Source: Candidatus Kapaibacterium sp. (GTDB taxonomy: Bacteria > Bacteroidota > Ignavibacteria > Palsa-1295). From it: DNA of 8,625 nucleotides. The position numbers were made by a program, and so were the translations under genes. The notes under the pieces are model-generated. The model searched no databases. It saw only the letters and a program-made list of their open reading frames with translations, and was not told the DNA's origin. The stretch covers positions 1 to 8,625 of the forward strand of contig JANWLI010000139.1 of assembly GCA_025450975.1 (NCBI GenBank). The letters run 5' to 3'. Shown piece by piece: positions 6,540 to 8,625 of this stretch (the first letter of the stretch is position 1; each line of letters begins with the position of its first letter).

Positions 6540-7546
6540 ACAAAGTAGATGATCCTTGTCAGCCACTTTGCTGTATCCGGCTCACTCATTGGATCGGTTA
6601 TGTACTCTTCGACAACCGGAGCGATCTGCTTATATTTCTTATCAGCAATGAACTTGTCCATTGCATTATGTGCCTCCTCCGTTTTGTCGTACGCACCGTA
6701 GTAATCGATCACAAGCGCCTTGCCGCCTTTAACTTCCATCTTCTGCCACGAGCCGACTTTCGCTTTCGCATCGGCGACCGGGATAGCGGCAGCCATATCC
6801 GTCTTCATCGCTTTTGGATTCCACTTGTAGAATAGTCCGACGGGTGCGCCAGCCTGCAGTACGCCTGCTTTGCCTGCATCAGCGAAGATCTTCGGCAGAT
6901 TCTCATTGAACATTGCTCCGATCTTGTCGAAGGTTACTTCGTTACGGATACCAAGATAGGTCTTTGCTTCGACCGTCGTCTCTTTGATATCGTATGCAGG
7001 CATCGAAGCAGCTTCTTTTTCGGCAAGCGCTTTCAGCTTTCCAAGGCCGTGGGCATAATCATCGCCAATGGCTTTTTCCATATTCATGAACAGCCCCATC
7101 ACATTCCACGGACGCGACATGCCGCCATTGAAGCCCCACGTTACCTTTACGCCGTTCGGATCGTCTTCGAGCACAATGTAGCTGCTTGCCTCTGACTCAA
7201 ATGGCTCCATAAAATGGAGTTTGACGTCGACACGCTTTAGGTCTTCGATCTTTGTGATCGTCTGCTCGCCCTTGCCGACATCATCGTTGCCTTCCCAGCT
7301 ATAGACAGCGCCTATGGTGCCGTCAGTACCGGCAAGGTTCGTCTTCATATTCGAGTCTTTTTCAGCCCAGGGTGACCATCTCTGATTGTTGGCCAGCAAC
7401 CGGACCTGCTCGAAAAGGTAGGCTTTCGGAGCCTTGATGACGATACTACGCTCTGATTTCATTTCGGTCGGCAGTGTAAAGGAGAGTGCTACGGCCGCGA
7501 TAATCAGCCCTAATAATACAAAAAAGATGATTTTAACTGCTTTCAT
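6533..7546 (-). CDS. membrane-anchored SRPBCC (polyketide cyclase-like) + GyrI-like ligand-binding fusion
   Basis: A 337-residue protein in three parts. Residues about 4-26 form a single hydrophobic helix after MKAVK; by the positive-inside rule, the rest should face the periplasm. Residues about 30-180 fit an SRPBCC/Polyketide_cyc2 domain (ERSIVIKAPKAYLFEQV, then WSPWAEKDSNMK, then VKVTWGFNGGMSRPWNVMGLFMN), a fold that binds hydrophobic ligands. Residues about 188-337 fit a GyrI-like/AraC effector-binding domain: YDIKETTVEAKTYLGIRNEV, LVIDYYGAYDKTEEAH and the typical ending EEYITDPMSEPDTAKWLTRI. The combination is familiar in Bacteroidota, usually annotated only as SRPBCC family protein, so no reaction is assigned. 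There is no DNA-binding domain. The gene is convergent with the 93-residue gene across the terminator and divergent from the right-edge ATP-grasp gene; there is no Shine-Dalgarno site before ATG 7546. Confidence 0.85.
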   Translation of the reverse strand: MKAVKIIFFVLLGLIIAAVALSFTLPTEMKSERSIVIKAPKAYLFEQVRLLANNQRWSPWAEKDSNMKTNLAGTDGTIGAVYSWEGNDDVGKGEQTITKIEDLKRVDVKLHFMEPFESEASSYIVLEDDPNGVKVTWGFNGGMSRPWNVMGLFMNMEKAIGDDYAHGLGKLKALAEKEAASMPAYDIKETTVEAKTYLGIRNEVTFDKIGAMFNENLPKIFADAGKAGVLQAGAPVGLFYKWNPKAMKTDMAAAIPVADAKAKVGSWQKMEVKGGKALVIDYYGAYDKTEEAHNAMDKFIADKKYKQIAPVVEEYITDPMSEPDTAKWLTRIIYFVE

Positions 7547-7730
7547 AATGGGTTAGATTGAATAATAATGCTTCTCGATAAGTTTTCCGTGTGTACTTCG
7601 AAAAAACCAGTGTGGAAATCGAGGATGCGAATATAAGCAGAAATCACGGCTATTTGAACTGCCACAGGCATTGCATTGTTTTCGGCCCGTTAATATCCAT
7701 TATTATTTCACCTTACTATTTCTTACTTTT
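7547..7730. promoter_or_regulatory. 184-base divergent intergenic region with mirror-image CATTATTATT motifs
   Basis: The region separates the SRPBCC-GyrI gene (-) from the ATP-grasp gene (+) and should hold both promoters. AATAATAATG at 7561-7570 is the exact reverse complement of CATTATTATT at 7698-7707, so each gene has CATTATTATT on its own strand, 14 and 23 bases before its ATG. TATTAT inside it resembles a -10 box. On the plus strand, TTGTTT at 7676-7681 could be a -35 with a 19-base spacer; no matching -35 is seen for the minus gene. There is no Shine-Dalgarno site on either side. The plus leader is notably T-rich just before its ATG. Confidence 0.4.
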
Positions 7731-8625
7731 ATGGCTATCGTAGGACTCCTTTTCGGCATGGAACAGACCTTCCCGCCTGCCTTACGTGATAAGATCAACG
7801 AAATCGGCAAAGAGCAGGGCGTAACAGCAGAACTCTGCCAGATCGACCTCTGGAAAATGGACGAGCAGAAACGCTACGATGTAGTCCTCGACCGCATCTC
7901 CCAGGACGTGCCATTTTACCGCGCCGTGCTGAAGAACATGATGCTCGGCGGTACGAAAGTCGTCAACAATCCGCTCTGGTCTACTGCCGATGAGAAGTTC
8001 TTCTCCTACTCGATCGCAGCCAAAGCCGGCATCCATGTGCCGAAGACCGTTCTTGTTCCGAGCAAGCTTATGCCACCGGATACGTCACCGACGTCCTTCC
8101 GCAATTTGAAATTCCCGCTCTCCTGGGATGAAATGTTTGAACACATTGGCTTCCCTGCATACTTCAAACCCCACGCCGGCGGCGGATGGAAGAGCGTCTA
8201 CAAGATTAACAACCCCGACGATTTCTTCCGCGCATATGATGAAACTGACAATCTCGTGATGACACTGCAGGAGAATATCGACTTCGATCAGTACTACCGT
8301 TGCTACTGTATCGGTAAGAAGTACGTGCACATCATGCCGTACGAACCGCGCAATCCGCACCACTTACGTTATGCGGCAGACTTTGCACCTTCGAAAGAAT
8401 TAAAGAAAGAAATGGAAGAGGGTTGCAAGAAAATCTGTGAAATACTCGGCTACGATTTCAACACGATCGAGTTTGCTGTCCGTGACGGCATCCCATATGC
8501 AATCGACTTTACCAATCCCGCTCCCGACGCAGAAAAAACTTCCGTCGGCGAAGAAAATTTCGAGTGGATCCTCGAAAATGCTGCGAAATACCTGATCGAA
8601 TGCGCCCTGCCGGATAAATCCGCTA
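7731..8625 (+). CDS. ATP-grasp ligase-like protein (3' end missing)
   Basis: An open frame of 298 codons runs to the right edge without a stop; being stopless, it is easily missed. It resembles RimK/glutathione-synthetase-type ATP-grasp proteins. An N-terminal pre-ATP-grasp part begins MAIVGLLFGMEQTF. FFSYSIAAKAGIHVPKTVLVP matches the family's entry helix and strand. FPAYFKPHAGGGWKSV (about 142-156) supplies the ATP-binding Lys146 and a glycine-rich loop. LQENIDF carries the hinge Glu181. GYDFNTIEFAVRDGIPYAIDFTNPAPD supplies likely Mg2+ ligands Glu247, Asp259 and Asn262. These support an ATP-dependent carboxylate-amine ligase in the cytoplasm; the substrate is unknown. Only a short C-terminal piece should be missing. 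Codons end strongly in C, which may indicate good expression. No relation in sequence to the 401-residue ATP-grasp-like protein is evident beyond the fold. Confidence 0.85.
   Translation, partial: MAIVGLLFGMEQTFPPALRDKINEIGKEQGVTAELCQIDLWKMDEQKRYDVVLDRISQDVPFYRAVLKNMMLGGTKVVNNPLWSTADEKFFSYSIAAKAGIHVPKTVLVPSKLMPPDTSPTSFRNLKFPLSWDEMFEHIGFPAYFKPHAGGGWKSVYKINNPDDFFRAYDETDNLVMTLQENIDFDQYYRCYCIGKKYVHIMPYEPRNPHHLRYAADFAPSKELKKEMEEGCKKICEILGYDFNTIEFAVRDGIPYAIDFTNPAPDAEKTSVGEENFEWILENAAKYLIECALPDKSA

Noticed and set aside
1..8625. Mobile elements, CRISPR arrays, tRNA or rRNA genes
   Set aside because: I looked for transposase motifs, regularly spaced direct repeats, cloverleaf-like or conserved rRNA sequence and saw none; nearly all bases are covered by ordinary genes.

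Overview
The window looks like an ordinary chromosomal stretch from a free-living Gram-negative bacterium. The best guess is the Bacteroidota/Chlorobiota/Ignavibacteriota (FCB) group. Three things support this: exact or near copies of the Bacteroidota-type -7 promoter box TAnnTTTG in front of several genes, no recognisable Shine-Dalgarno site at almost every start codon, and a gene set common in that group (M61 peptidase with PDZ domain, short citrate synthase, CNNM/CorC-type CBS protein, membrane-anchored SRPBCC-GyrI fusion). Base composition is moderate (around half G+C by eye). No mobile element, CRISPR array, tRNA or rRNA was seen, and the species cannot be named from the sequence alone.

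Layout, left to right. (1) The 3' three quarters of an M61-family metallopeptidase gene (+), cut by the left edge. (2) A complete citrate synthase gene (+), then (3) a CNNM/DUF21-CBS-CorC membrane protein gene (+) whose stop overlaps the start of (4) an uncharacterised 401-residue protein (+) with ATP-grasp features like those of glutathionylspermidine synthases. (5) A convergent outer-membrane beta-barrel gene (-) that shares a TTAA stop with gene 4. (6) A divergently placed 93-residue hypothetical gene (+) with its own promoter-like box, ended by a strong hairpin terminator. (7) A convergent SRPBCC + GyrI-like fusion (-) on the far side of that terminator. (8) Divergent from it, a second ATP-grasp ligase-like gene (+) running off the right edge.

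How the genes work together. The only clear operon is 3-4, a membrane transporter/sensor-type protein translationally coupled to an ATP-dependent ligase-like protein. The other genes look like single units with their own promoters: a TCA-cycle entry enzyme, a surface peptidase, an outer-membrane protein and a ligand-binding anchored protein. No multi-gene system is evident. The best candidate for something undescribed is the coupled CNNM/ATP-grasp pair, and more weakly the second ATP-grasp gene, whose partners would lie beyond the right edge. Smaller signals are a repeated promoter sequence, a dyad at a predicted transcription start, mirror-image motifs between divergent genes, and a sharp codon-usage shift inside the citrate synthase gene.
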